A stretch of 64,000 bases of DNA from Colias croceus (GCF_905220415.1 NC_059555.1:3596001-3660000), one strand, 5' to 3'. Numbered from the stretch's first letter, positions 36,701-48,205 are shown. Notes: generated by a model from the sequence alone, not told the origin. Translations and numbers: made by a program.

Positions 36701-39700
36701 TATCCATACATACCACTTTAATCGTGCGCCGCGATTTTGAAAAAAAATCAAAATGGCGGCGGGTCGATATGCCAACGTCCATACAAAAAGTTTCAAACCC
36801 CTTTATAAATCCCACACATCGTCTGTTTTATACAAGTTAATCCATACTAATATTATAAATGCGAAAGTAACTCTGTCTGTCTGTCTGTTACTCAATCACG
36901 CCTAAACGACTGAACCAATTTGCATGAAATTTGGTATGGAGATATTTTGATACAAGAGAAAGGACATAGGCTACCTTTTATTGCGAAATATGTACCACGG
37001 GCGAAGCCGGGGCGGACCACTAGTAGTACATATATAAATTATAAAACAAAGTCGCTTTTTCTGTCCCTATGTCCTTATGTATGCTTAAATCTACTAACTG
37101 TATAATTTGATTTTTTTTAAGGTTTTATATAAAGCAAGCGAAGCCACAGGCGGAAAGCTAGTAAGTAAGTTATCAATACTAAAAAGTATACAAGTTATGA
37201 GTGACTGTACTTTGTGTGAACTAACTATAATATTACTAGCGGTCCGCCCCGGCTTCGCCCGTGGTACCTACATGTTTAAACTATCCTATCTCTCAAGTTG
37301 GATCGAACTGCACATGGTGTGCGAATTTTATTATAATCGGTTAAGTGGTTTAGGAGTCCATTGAGGACAAACATTGTGACACGAGATTTATATATATTAA
37401 AGATAAAGTTTTTATCTGTTTGTGTCTTCCGTTTCAAGGATGTTCTTTCATAATTTTATATTTTCCGGTAAACATATGCAGTAAGTAAATATATATATAT
37501 ATTGTTTAATGATGTCTATCTTGACGTATCTTGATGATAAAGAGTAAAGAAAACGCATCTAGGTACATGCGTTTTCTTTAGTCTTTATTTTAAAAATGCA
37601 TATAATTAAATTAATTTTAACATTTTTAACTCACATTTAACATACGATATAAAATTAAATTGATTCCCTTTAATTTGTTTAACTTTCAACAATTAAAACT
37701 TTGAAATTAATATGGTATTCATGTACATAATTTCCGCATTAAGTTTATTAAACTATTTTCTTATGCAAAAACTTGCAGAAATTGCTCAATTTAGCTATTA
37801 TCGTTATAATGTCCATTTTACTCCCTTTTAAGTGAAATTAAAAAAAATATTATTACAATACTAAGTAATAGATTATAAATTATTGTAGAAATTATAAGAT
37901 AGATATATTCAATAAATATACCTGTTATATCTATTATGTTCGCCTGACTTTCCATTTGAGAAAATAACAGGATGCTAACTAAGTAAAAAACAACTTTGAG
38001 GAAAATAAAGATTTATTTTCTTCCCTTGCAGAACAATGGTAGCTTTACTCATTGGTTACTTTTTATTAGTGAATTCTAAACATTATTTCAAACAATAACC
38101 ATTACAAGACCTTCAATCAAAGAATTGATACGTTCGCATTTTGTACAAAAATTATAATTAATATGATTGTATTTCTCTTCATAGTGTTATTTCAACAGGC
38201 TCATAGTGATTGGGTAAGTAAATTATTGGGAGAAATCTGTATTATATGCCATCAATATATTTCTTTATTTCAAAGGAAAGGTTTTTTTTCATGTCTTAAA
38301 AAATTTAAAAGATATCTCACCTTTGAATATCCTAAGTCTCTACGGTTTGAAAATATTTGATACACATGCATGTTTTTCAGATTTCAGAATGGCTCACACC
38401 TATTCAATATTATAATCAAAAGTAAGTGTACCTATCAGTTAAAATTTATTTAATTTTATGCAGCACCACAAGCTTTTTATTTAGGTTTTTGTTTAGGTTT
38501 CTTTTCCTTGTATCTATACGTAATTCTTTAAAATTAGTGTTTTACCACTATTCCTCATATTCCTAGAATACTAAAGCGACAGTAATGCATAAACGACAAA
38601 TATTGCTACTTATAACTAGTATCTAGGTATGGCAATCATAACCCGTACTTATTTAACAGTACAGAAAACCAAGCTATGAAAGCTAAAGAACAAGAACTAG
38701 TTGATGTTTTCGAAACAACTTTGAGACAAAGTTTTGAAGATACGCAGACGATAGCATCTCCTAGAAAAGAATTCGCTTTCCAAGAACCTGACTATTCAAT
38801 GAATACTCTAAAGTTCAGACTGGAATCTACAATACAAAGTGCTAAAGAATTAGCCGATACTTTGAAGAGACAAATAAAGGAAATTGAAGCCAAGGAGAGA
38901 TTACTAAAAGAAGCTATCGTCCATGGAAAGTTAGTATTTGATTATATATTTGTAAGGAAAATTTTATTGATAATTTTGTGTACACAAGTATTTATTAATA
39001 AATTCAATATTTTATGATATAAAAATACACTTATAAAATCAAAGTAGACGAGTTATGTACTCGTCTACTGTGATTTCATAAGAGCTATCTATGCTTATTA
39101 AATAACTGCATGACAAGCATTTTATTATATGCCTCCAAAAAATGTTTTTCCTGTATGTGTATAAAATCAAACATTAATTAACCAAGTAGTAAAACATTTA
39201 TTAGCGCTGATGCTAACGCTAATCATTATGTTCATTCATTTAAATTCAATAAGAATAGAAAAACGTATCTTGAATAATCAGCTCTATCAAGTTATTAGAG
39301 TGATAGACATTGTTCAAAGTTTAACTTATGCATATCTATATCTGAATCTTTTGCCAAGCAAATACAATGTACGTGTTTAGATAATTTGAGCATATCAAAA
39401 CAATTTCCGATAGAAAACCCCCTAACAAAATACATTCTAATTGAGAAATGAGAACCTTCTTCGTTTTTGGGACGTTCAACGTTCGCGTTGTTTAAAATAT
39501 TCTAGGCACAAATATCATGCCACCATTTTCCTTCTTGTATAATTTATATAAATAGTGTTAGTAGTAGAAGGACACGACAGTAATTTGTAAAATTGTGTTA
39601 TTATTACTTACGTATAACGTAGTTTTTATAGGGAATGACTTTGCTTAATAGCATAGTATAAACGAGGCTTTATAATTTAATTTCTAAACAAGAGCTTATT

Positions 39701-42700
39701 TTCTAAATTGTCATACAATTTTAGTAATAGCAGTATTTTTCAGAACGTATTTTTTTTTCAATTAACACTATATTTAAAGGTTACATGCAAAATTATAATA
39801 GGTACGCACAACCTATAAAATTTGTTGAAATTTACATGAAGGTACTTATTATCTTTTCTTGACTTTGTTTCCGTAGATCTGGTGTAACAACCCTTACAAT
39901 AACGAGCTTAGACAAAATGCCCCGATCCTATATCATTCGGGATGGATTTTGGACAATCTGTAGTGGCATGATACAAAGCCCAATTTCGGCGCCTACACCA
40001 AACATTTTTAATGAGATTTTCTCAACACCACGCTGCATCGGACAAGAGGTAAACTTCTATATGTATTTTAATTAATTCTGGACATTTAGTTTTTGCTTCA
40101 TATTCATACCAGTTTGATTTAATTTATGGACAAAAACCTGGGATGAAGAAAATCACTCACAAGATTAAAAACCACGTAAAGTAATACTTAGTATTCCAGT
40201 GTCTGTTTAGATAAAATAATAGATCGAGACTGCTGCAACATACAAAATATATTGTGACGATATAAGTAAAATAACGCATCATCCATCCATATCTATTATA
40301 CTACAGATTCGGTCCATCAAAGATCCTTGTGCCTTCAACTCTATCATTAAATATGAAACAATACCCACGATGCGACGATCGACGTATGAAGAAGACGACT
40401 ATTTGTGCTTAAAGACAAACTTTAATAGCACCTTGGAACATTACGCATCAGTGCCGAAACAAATGGTTAATGAGACATGCAAAAGAGGTACTTAAATAAT
40501 TTATTCTTAATTTATTGTATCTTACTGGAATAACCTACCTTTCAATGAAATAAATGAGATGACTCGACAATCAGAAATTGTATCAAGAGTAAGCAAAATC
40601 CTGCAAAATCGCGAGCGCTCTTTTGAAAGTGAAAAGTGCTCTACGGTCTACGGCGCGGCCGCGGCGTAGCAAATCTGAAATTATTTCGGAATACCGAATA
40701 GACTCACCGTAGCAGGATATCATCAATCATGTGAGATTAGGGGTACATAATAATTACTCTGGTGCACCGTGCACCTTATTTTTTTAGCGTATTGTTATTT
40801 TTTATTTTATTTGTTTATATTAATATTCTGCTCCATATATAAATCTGTATCTGTATATTTTCTTGTCACATCATCTTATAAATTGTTCACTCGTTTTATA
40901 TATGTAGTAAAAAAGAATAAAGGCGATACCATGGAATTATATATTAAAATAGCATAACACTTTTATATTTGTTACAGGATTGGTCAAAAGTTTAGCCGAT
41001 AACATATCCAACTGTGGCGTACGAATTCTTCTAGAATATACATATTACCCAAATGGAAACTATTTGGGAAATTTACCTCTAGATTACTGCACAGAAGACG
41101 ATGGATCCTGTAAACTGATAGTCGCATGGCACCTTTCAAATACAACTATAGAGAATTTCGATATTTTAAATAATGATAAACTATTTAAGAAAACTTTTAT
41201 GAAGACTGGCTCATTTGCTGAATCTATTATTTAATAGACCGTATATAGATACCTATTTTGTACCTCAATTTTTTTTTAAAGTGAAACTTTTATTACATCG
41301 TCTCAAACTTTTTGGTCTGTGTAGCGCATGTCGCGTGACGCACGATACGTACGATAAAAAATACGATAATTTTTAGTTAAATGTCTATAATGTAAAAAAA
41401 AGTTTCACTTTTTCCGTGGTTTCATAAAACCACACAACATTTTTATTGTATACCTACTCATGGAAAAATAGAAGAATTACCGTAGCAATTGCTTTTATTT
41501 TTATTTTAATGGCCATCAACATACTGATGACCATTATGTATACAAACAACACGTATACGTGTTGAATATATTTATAGCATATAATTATTTAAACAAGTGA
41601 TAACTGCGTTAAAAACAACCGACTTCAAACTTGCACTTGCAACATTTACAAATACAGACAAAAATGCTCATAAAATAAAAACTACCTATCCGAATAAAAT
41701 TTTTATGGGACCAATTCGACACCATCCCGCATCGAACAAAAAAAAGAATCACGTAAATCGGTTGGGAAACCTCGGAGTAATCGGTGTACATACATATAAA
41801 AAAAAACATACCGGCCGAATTGATAATCTCCTCCTTTTTTTGAAGTCGGTTAATTAGTCCTTGATCAAAATATGAAACCCCGCACTCCACTAATAAAGAA
41901 GTTAAAGTTTGTATATCTGGTTGGTGAAAAAATACAAAATACAATCTATACAAGGAAATAAAAGCATTATTTAGAGAGCTTGATGGTCAGAAGGGTGCCG
42001 GGTCTGATGGAATACCTGCAATTTTTGTCAAAAAATGTCAGTCTAGTTTAGTTATACCCTTACGTTTACTCTTCCAGCGTTCCTTAAACGAAGGAGTCTT
42101 TCCTAAATGCTGGAAGGAAGCTTTAATCATACCTATACACAAAAAAGAATCTAAAAATGAAATAACGAATTATAGAGGTATATCTTTACTTAACATATTT
42201 GCGAAAATGTTAGAAAAAATTGTACATAAACACCTATATAGCTCAACGATTAATTGCATCCCTTCCAACCAACATGGTTTTGTTAAGTCACGTAATGTCA
42301 CAACGAATTTATTAGAGTTAACACAATTTGTGAATCGTAGCATGAATGAAGGTGTGCAGGTGGACGTGCTTTATACGGATTTTGAGAAGGCGTTCGATAG
42401 AGTCAGTTATAATATATTAATTCGCAAGCTATACGCGGTTGGCATCAGAGGGAATCTCCTTAGGTGGTTAGAGTCGTACATTCGAAATCGTAGTCAGTCT
42501 GTTATCTTGGGAGGCTATAGATCTGACTTTGTTGATGTTACTTCCGGAGTCCCCCAAGGCTCGCACCTCGGTCCCTTATTGTACAATATTTATTTATTTG
42601 ATATCGATACTTGTTTCAAAAATTCAAATTTTCTGCTTTATGCAGATGACAAGAAAATTTTTAGAAAAATCTCAACCCCTCAGGACTGCCTCTTGCTTCA

Positions 42701-45700
42701 GGACGATCTTAATAGGCTTACCAATTATTATAAATTAAACAAAATATCAGTAAACACAAATAAATGCCAAAAAATAACTTTTTCTCGAAATAAGGCCAAT
42801 AAAATTATATGTTTTGACTATAAAATTAGCAACGAAATTATTCCATCCGTTACGTCAGTAAGGGACCTAGGTGTGATCCTCGATGACAAGCTTAGTTACC
42901 GCATGCACATTGAATTAATATCTCAAAAAGCCTATAAAAATTTAGGATTTGTTTTGAGGCAGGCGGAACCCTTTGATGATTCGGCATGTTTGAAAGTTTT
43001 GTACTACGCATATGTACGTAGTATTCTAGAGTTCGCCAGCGTCATTTGGCGTCCAAGTTATAAATGTCATTTAACTAAATTGGAAAAGCTTCAAAAATTA
43101 TTTGTGAATAGAATGAAATATAAAAATAAACAATATGATTTAACCTATTCACAAGCTTGCTCTTACTATAAAATCAATACCTTGGAGGATCGTAGAGACG
43201 TAATCGACCTTATGTTATTGTATGATATTGTCAATAATAACTTTGATTTTCCTGTTGCTTTAGAATACTTACAATATCGTGTGCCATCACAACGTACTCG
43301 TCATACGCCTCTCTTTAGTGTGCCAGCAACCTCTACCAATTATCTCAAACATTCACCCTTTCTGAGAATTCCGAATAATTATAATAATAAATTCTCCTTT
43401 GCAGATCCCTTTCAATTATCTCGCTCTAAGTTTAAAAAAGTAATACTGCAGCTTATTTGACCAAAAATTGTAAAGAAAATAACAAACAACACGCACACAC
43501 TCACGCACACTTGTACTCATATATTGTTACCAATTGTTACCTTTTTATTTAGCTATAATTATAGATATAATATAGGGTTTGTAATCGTTAATATATATTT
43601 CTTTACTTTGCTCACTCACAGTATTATGATTGTTATTGGTGTACCTTTTAATTGGCGTATTGAAATGTTAATGTTATATCTAGTGTAAGATTAGCTGTAA
43701 GGTACCTGTACATAAATAAATAAATAAATAAATAAATATACAAAATATAATATCGAAAAATTTTTAAACTATTTGTTATGGTAATGAACAGGAAAACACA
43801 ATTATTTGAAAACAAATCGTATTCAAAGTTTCTGCACCCAAATTGATTGGTGAATGTGATTTTTAACCTATTTAAAAAAAAAGGAGGAGGTTATTCATAT
43901 TATCATGTAGATACCTAATTTATGATTGAAGATAACATCACTCATTATTTGTTAAAATCTTGTTTATATACTATTCATATAAACTTATACATATTGATTA
44001 AAGTAATACTGGATTCGACCAGTGTTTTTTACACGCTTTATATTAGCTTCACCTGTATGTTTGTAACTGACTTCTTTGGGCGCGATTTTGACCCACTTTA
44101 AACGGCCAGATTTCGTTCAAACTTTGTAGATTTATTGAGGACCGATGACAATACACTAATTTGATAAAATTTTCTATTTTTTAGTTCGGTTTTCTATAAA
44201 AAGCGTGTTTTTTAGTTTTTTTTAAACTATTATTATTTTATAACCAAGCTCTACATTTTCTCTCTAGGCAATCATAGCAATGCTTTATTAATAATAGCGT
44301 AGTTATGTACAAAATTAAAATATCGAAAGACCATTATTATAACCATATATGTAATTATAACCATTATGTATTATGTAAGTATGAAGGATTTGCTTGGATA
44401 TCATATTTTAGATACACCTTTCCGTGATCCTTGTTATGAATATTACTTATATAGAGTTGTGGATATAATCTTTTTTAATATTATAAAGCTGAAGAGTTTG
44501 TTTGTTTGTTTGTTTGACCGCGCTAATCTCGGAAACTACTGGTCCGATTTGTAAATTCTTTCGGTGTTAGATAGCCCATTTATCGAGGAAGGCTATAGGC
44601 TATATACCTATCATCACGCTAAGAACAACGGAGCGGAGCAATGCGGATGAAACCGCGGGGAACAGCTAGTCAAAGATAAAAGAACTCTTTGGGAATTTTG
44701 GTTCTACATTGATCCAATATCACATAGATAGTAGGTACCAATGCTTAAGTTTTTTAAGTGTCACAAAACGACATTAATGTATTCACGCGACTCTAAATAT
44801 TCGACAAACACCATTAAGATTGTATCATACTTTACCTTATTTAACCCTGTGCAACATAGTTAATCTGCCATATTAAATATCGCAAGCAGTTATAGTGGCC
44901 TCAACAACTACTTACGTAAAACAGGATTTTAAAGAAAAGTAAAAAAACAAGTACATAAATAAATACCTATAACTATATATTCAAGGAGGATTCAGTTTTT
45001 TTAATAGTTCAAAAAACCGCATCAAAATTATTTGAGTAGTTTTAAAGATCTAACTAATTCTAAGCATACACAACGTGAAGCTTAAGGCCAAGAGACTATA
45101 AGGGACAATCCACGTCCCTTTAAACCACCTTAAACTGTTAAATATTAAACTATGAATGGTTTGGTTTTATAATATACTTCGTGTGTTGAAGCAAGAAGAG
45201 TTTATGAATTTTACGTCATAAAAACTTTAAATGTTAAAAAAGGTCACGTACAAAAATGTATACCTACAAATTTTTACACAGGTTTATTAGTGGAAGTTTA
45301 TAGTATCAATAAATAAAAATAAAACCGGTTGGCTAACTTTGTGTTTAATAAATTCGTAGTTAACATAAAATTTGACACCAACATTAATTATTTTATTAGC
45401 AAACATTCCGAATTTTTTCAAACCTATTTTCATTTTGACTTTTCGACATTCCCGTATTTTCGTACTAAATATTGTAAAAATAAAATATGTGTGTTACAAT
45501 TCCTTTTTTTAGACCCTAGAAGTCTAGAGTACCTAAGCCTTCCATTCTAAGAAAATATACGTACCTACTTCTCATTATTAATACTCTTTCAATGATTGTC
45601 AGGTTCACGTATAATTATGTATTAGAAACTAGGTTTCCGCCTGCGGCTTCGCCCGCGCAGTCAAAGAAAAACCCACATAGTTCCCGTTCCCGTGGGATTA

Positions 45701-46685
45701 CCGGGTTTACATAATTTTCCCGGGATAAAAAGTGGCCTTTCTCGGGTATCAAAATATCTCCATACCAAATTTCATGAAAATTTAGTAGTTTAGGCGTGAT
45801 TGAGTAACAAACAGACAGACAGAGTTACTTTCGCATTTATAATACCTATTATTAGTATATTAGTATGGATTATTACTAGTTTTTCATAGTCTAACATTAT
45901 AATGTTATTATCAATAGAAACCGTAATTATACTATGTACTTACTAGAATATTACCTTTTTATGTGTTCATAAACATGCAATATAAAGTTACAAAGGTGAT
46001 AGATATTTATTATTTATGTTCGAATATTACCTAAGAAACGAACGTAATTTATTTGGGAAATATAAGGTATATATGTATAAGTATAAATATATATATGTAT
46101 AAGGTCATGTATTTTTATCTGTAGTCATATTGTGATTTTAGAGTTAATTTTTATGACCTAAAATTAATAAAACAAATGTGTACCTAGGTACTTATAGGCA
46201 CCAGGGCACCAAACAAACCTTCTTTTGATTTTTAGTGTGATTTTGGTATTTAGTATTTATTGTAATGAATACAATTTATTTAAACTAAATATTAATAATA
46301 AATGTAGTTATGTAGAGATTAGTTAGGTTCATATATCAGACGAATAAACAATTTAACCTGGTGATGTAATATTTAGATAATGGACATAAGTACCATAATA
46401 GATAATATAATATACTAAAAAATATACAGGTATGGGTATTCACATTATTCCATCACATCAATCATCCATTAATCATCAATTCATTATTCAGCATAAGAAG
46501 AAAGCGCTCATTTTCTCGCAGTTTTTCCAATTAAATCCAATCCTTGGTGATCACGATTGAGTTTCGACTTGTATAATATTTTTAATTGAAAACCAGAATT
46601 TAACAATAGCGGTTTAATCCAGTAAAGTGAAAAATATCGATAAAATTTTAATTTTTAAAAATAAATACTTACCACTCAAATCCAT
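30794..46685 (-). CDS. DUF2236 family protein (mpaB/latex-clearing-oxygenase-like), paralogue B
   Basis: Six minus-strand exons (46673-46685, 36034-36154, 32625-32831, 31767-32003, 31320-31606, 30794-31194) join in phase into 421 residues. Exons 1-5 have the same lengths and phases as paralogue A (13, 121, 207, 237, 287 bp); only the last differs (401 against 395). The start exon encodes MDLS plus one base, and the upstream context TTACAACAATGG resembles A's. Core segments: TNRSNSEVTAYRRYW, TVRSRH (R123, R125, H126), GTVSQRDISLTLFGFVG, EAFNHFWSVLGAMIGLEDKYN (H179) and NVPEYFEHSSRVMLDG. As for A, an ER-membrane oxygenase-like role is inferred from the family only. Intron 1 spans 10.5 kb and hosts another gene and a retrotransposon. 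TTTATT at 30755-30760 is a close poly(A) signal. Confidence 0.88.
33337..34673. mobile_element. Non-autonomous hAT-like element with GGTCTT arrays
   Basis: The 1337-bp element has 15-bp perfect terminal inverted repeats TAGTGTTGCCCAAAT/ATTTGGGCAACACTA. It is flanked by an 8-bp duplication ATTAATAG (33329-33336 and 34674-34681). Just inside each end is a CTTGGTCTTGGTCTTG minisatellite (about 33357-33490 and 34490-34660). The middle holds a hairpin (34181-34234, TTTCGGAAGTACATG arms). The 8-bp duplication and TAGTG start fit the hAT superfamily. No transposase is encoded. It lies in paralogue B intron 2. Confidence 0.85.
35450..35650 (-). repeat. Lepidopteran interspersed repeat, 'GCCCGCGGCTTCTCCCGCG' type
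   Basis: ACTAGATTTGAGCCCGCGGC head, AATCGGTTCAGTAAAA middle, and TTTCGCATTTATAATATTAG tail. It lies directly left of the SINE. Confidence 0.65.
35693..36010 (+). mobile_element. tRNA-derived SINE with 11-bp target duplication
   Basis: The 318-bp element is flanked by AAAAGAACACT on both sides (35682-35692 and 36011-36021). Its head carries pol III boxes: A-box-like TGGCTCAGTGGTGAGA and B-box-like GGGTTCGAGACC. It ends in a GATGATGAT run, the usual 3' end of moth SINEs. It inserted 13 bp from the donor side of paralogue B exon 2 (36034-36154), so it may affect that splice. Confidence 0.9.
36246..36804. mobile_element. Foldback element with ~185-bp inverted arms
   Basis: The left arm (about 36246-36433, AAAGGGCATTGAAACTTTC...) and right arm (about 36607-36804) are near-perfect reverse complements with a 170-bp spacer. 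Inner segments such as CCCTAAAGCGTCACATTACC repeat inverted. No coding content and no clear target duplication. It lies in paralogue B intron 1, close to exon 2. Confidence 0.85.
36840..37025 (+). repeat. Lepidopteran interspersed repeat, 'CTGTCTGTCTGTTACTC' type
   Basis: ATACTAATATTATAAATGCG, a CTGTCTGTCTG run, then GGGCGAAGCCGGGGCGGACC and CACTAGT. A copy on the opposite strand is at 45629-45870. Confidence 0.7.
37039..37165 (+). repeat. Lepidopteran interspersed repeat, 'CTGTCCCTATGTCC' type, copy 2
   Basis: It starts near TAAAACAAAGTCGC and ends AAGCGAAGCCACAGGCGGAA followed by AGCTAGTAAG. It is the same family as 14243-14428. Confidence 0.6.
37225..37405 (-). repeat. Lepidopteran interspersed repeat, same family as 10661-10855
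   Basis: ACTAGCGGTCCGCCCCGGC head followed by CTCAAGTTGGATCGAACTGC and the AAGTGGTTTAGGAGTCCATT segment shared with 10661-10855. Confidence 0.75.
38163..41234 (+). CDS. Predicted secreted protein of unknown family, nested in an intron
   Basis: Six exons (38163-38213, 38381-38421, 38660-38929, 39877-40048, 40307-40487, 40978-41234) join in phase into 323 residues. All junctions are GT-AG. Residues 1-15 (MIVFLFIVLFQQAHS) look like a cleavable signal peptide. Residues about 85-117 form a lysine/glutamate-rich helix, probably coiled coil. Eight cysteines all lie in the second half (for example TICSGM, PRCIGQ, DPCAF, YLCLK, ETCKR, SNCGV, DYCTE, GSCKL), suggesting a disulphide-bonded secreted domain. 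N-glycosylation sequons NST, NET, NIS and NTT are present. I do not recognise the family. The gene lies wholly within intron 1 of paralogue B on the opposite strand. No poly(A) signal was clear close to the stop. Confidence 0.8.
39039..39079. repeat. Short hairpin (AGTAGACGAGT arms)
   Basis: ATCAAAGTAGACGAGT and ACTCGTCTACTGTGAT pair around a TATGT loop with one mismatch, in intron 3 of the nested gene. A comparable hairpin (TAAAGAAAACGCAT arms) is at 37545-37580. Confidence 0.6.
41279..41410. mobile_element. MITE with AAGTGAAACTT termini, copy 2
   Basis: The 132-bp segment starts AAGTGAAACTT and ends AAGTTTCACTT, with the same termini as 11112-11209. It starts 44 bp after the stop of the nested gene. 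Confidence 0.65.
41617..41851 (-). mobile_element. MITE with AACCGACTTCAAA termini
   Basis: The 13-bp perfect inverted ends (41617-41629 and 41839-41851) and the internal GAGGAGATTATCAATTCGG (minus strand) mark a well-known moth repeat type. A fragment (GGAGGAGGTTATTC) recurs near 43880. The 86-residue open frame across it is an artefact. Confidence 0.75.
41946..43738 (+). mobile_element. 5'-truncated CR1/jockey-like non-LTR retrotransposon
   Basis: The element is bounded by a 13-bp target duplication TACAAAATACAAT (41933-41945; 43739-43751 with one mismatch) and ends in a (TAAA)n tail. The retained ORF2 part is open from the first base (41946) to the stop at 43460, about 504 residues. It includes reverse transcriptase motifs: KGAGSDGIPA, NYRGISLL, DFEKAFDRV, SGVPQGSHLGPLLYNIY and the catalytic YADD. 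The endonuclease and 5' end are missing, so the copy is dead on arrival. The lack of stops and the near-intact duplication imply a recent insertion. It lies in intron 1 of paralogue B, downstream of the nested gene. Confidence 0.92.
44024..44214. mobile_element. MITE-like element with ACACGCTTTAT / ATAAAAAGCGTGT ends
   Basis: Imperfect inverted ends surround a non-coding segment containing TTTGGGCGCGATTTTGACCC and TAGTTCGGTTTTCTATAAAA. Confidence 0.5.
44480..44670 (+). repeat. Lepidopteran interspersed repeat, 'ATTATAAAGCTGAAGAG' type, copy 2
   Basis: A fuller copy of the family at 24335-24487, ending CGGATGAAACCGCGGGGAAC followed by AGCTAGT. Confidence 0.7.
45629..45870 (-). repeat. Lepidopteran interspersed repeat, 'GCCTGCGGCTTCGCCCGCG' type
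   Basis: ACTAGGTTTCCGCCTGCGGC head, CCCGGGATAAAAAGTGGCC middle, GACAGACAGAGTTAC and AATACTATTAGT-like tail. It is antisense to 36840-37025. Confidence 0.7.
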
Positions 46686-46964
46686 TGTTGTAACCAACAA
46701 ACTTTTTCACTTAGATTTTAAGGTCGGTTCTAAAGTACGTTCAGACACGTTTGCTTCCGTAAATAAATAAATACTGTATGGATTTGTCCTAATAGCAAGT
46801 ATGTCAAGATTTGAACATTATCAAGGTGAACGCGTACCTAGGTACGACTCGCAGCTCGCACCGCCGCGATTCTGCACGATACAATGAGTTGTGCGATTAC
46901 ATTAAGATATTCTATTAATTATTGATAAAAAAACTGATAATAGTTTGATAGGCATTATATAATC

Positions 46965-47595
46965 CTATAATGAAAAGAAACTCACTAAGAGATCATTTTA
47001 AGAATACTTGTATCCTTACTGTACCATCACAGTATAATATATTTAATAATATTTTGCATGTACACAAAAGCTCCGACTTACACACAAGAGTAGGAGATAG
47101 ACACGATTATGGCACAAGGAACAGGAATAGAATAATTGAAATGCCATTTTTCCGATTGGCTAAAGTTAAAAATTCATTTATGGGTCAAGGTGCTTTTACA
47201 GTAGAATTCCTCACAATATTAAAGAGTTTAGTAGGTAGTTCTAAATTTAAAACTTATATAAAAAATGTACTAGTTCAGAGAGCGTACTACAGTATTCAGG
47301 AATATATGGACGATAAAAACCCATGGAGGGTTATCGCGTAAAAACCACAAGACAGTTCATTGGCATATTATGATATATTATGTAGTTAGATATAAGTTTC
47401 ATATATTGTAATATTTACATGATGTTAAAAGAGCAACTATGGAGTTTCTTGCCGATTCTTCTCCATAGATACTGCTTTCCGAATCGGTGGTAAATGTTAA
47501 AAATACTTACCTAAGTAATGACGATTCGAAAGTGCTACTAAATAGTAGTCTAATTGAATAAATGAATGTTTGAGTTGAGTTTGAGTTTGAGTTAA
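46965..47595 (+). mobile_element. 3' fragment of a second non-LTR retrotransposon
   Basis: An open frame of 123 residues ending at 47341 carries LRDHFKNTCILTVPSQY, HDYGTRNRNRI and RLAKVKNSFMGQG. This is the pattern seen at the C-terminal end of CR1/jockey-type ORF2 proteins after the reverse transcriptase domain. A short 3' UTR ends in a TTTGAG repeat. It is heavily 5'-truncated and inserted about 280 bp upstream of the paralogue B start codon. Confidence 0.75.
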
Positions 47596-47839
47596 TGCTC
47601 TATTATAACATTTATAGACATTATAGCAAATACGGCTTTAAAATGTAATTAATTGCATGCAATATAATAGATATTTGAAAACAGTGAAGTTTGTATCAAT
47701 GTGAATCGTTGTTATTGTTTCATTATGTTATTATCATGTTATAATCAAAATTAATCGTTAAATCGATGCCCCCCGCGAATAATCCGGTAATCGTAAAAGT
47801 GTAAATGTCCAGGAAAAATAAAAAACCATTTTTCCTTAA

Positions 47840-48205
47840 GAGGCCTACACCACCGAAACTAGCGCCACCGAACATTTTATTTTTTTACTCCTTAACCAGA
47901 TCAAATTTAAAAAATCTAGCTGGGTACTTTGCTAGTATATTACTTGTAGTATTTTTGGTATTACTTTTCACTATTCTAACTGTTCATTATTCTAGAGAAC
48001 TTTTGATTACCGCCAAAAGTGGCCACTTTTGGCGGTAATCAAAAGTTCTCCTAATTTACCGAATGCAAAATAATGAAAAGTAATACCAAAAATACTACAA
48101 GTAATATACTAGCAAAGTACCGAGCTAGATTTTTTAAATTTGATCTGGTTTAGGAGTAAAAAAATAAAATGTTGGGGGGGCGCTAGTTTCGGTGGTGTAG
48201 TCGCC
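47840..48205. mobile_element. 366-bp near-perfect palindrome flanked by TTAA
   Basis: Two 183-bp arms meet exactly at GTGG/CCAC (48022/48023), with no spacer. TTAA flanks both ends (47836-47839 and 48206-48209). Outer ends are GAGGCCTACACCACCGAAAC and the complement of GGCGACTACACCACCGAAAC. The TTAA target suggests piggyBac-type mobilisation (inference). The RNA would fold into one long hairpin. Confidence 0.85.

Noticed and set aside
41597..41953. Two overlapping frames of 86 and 114 codons
   Set aside because: They run through a MITE with AACCGACTTCAAA ends; no coding signature.
47805..48038. 77-codon frame with a hydrophobic helix
   Set aside because: It covers one arm of the TTAA-flanked palindrome and is explained by it.
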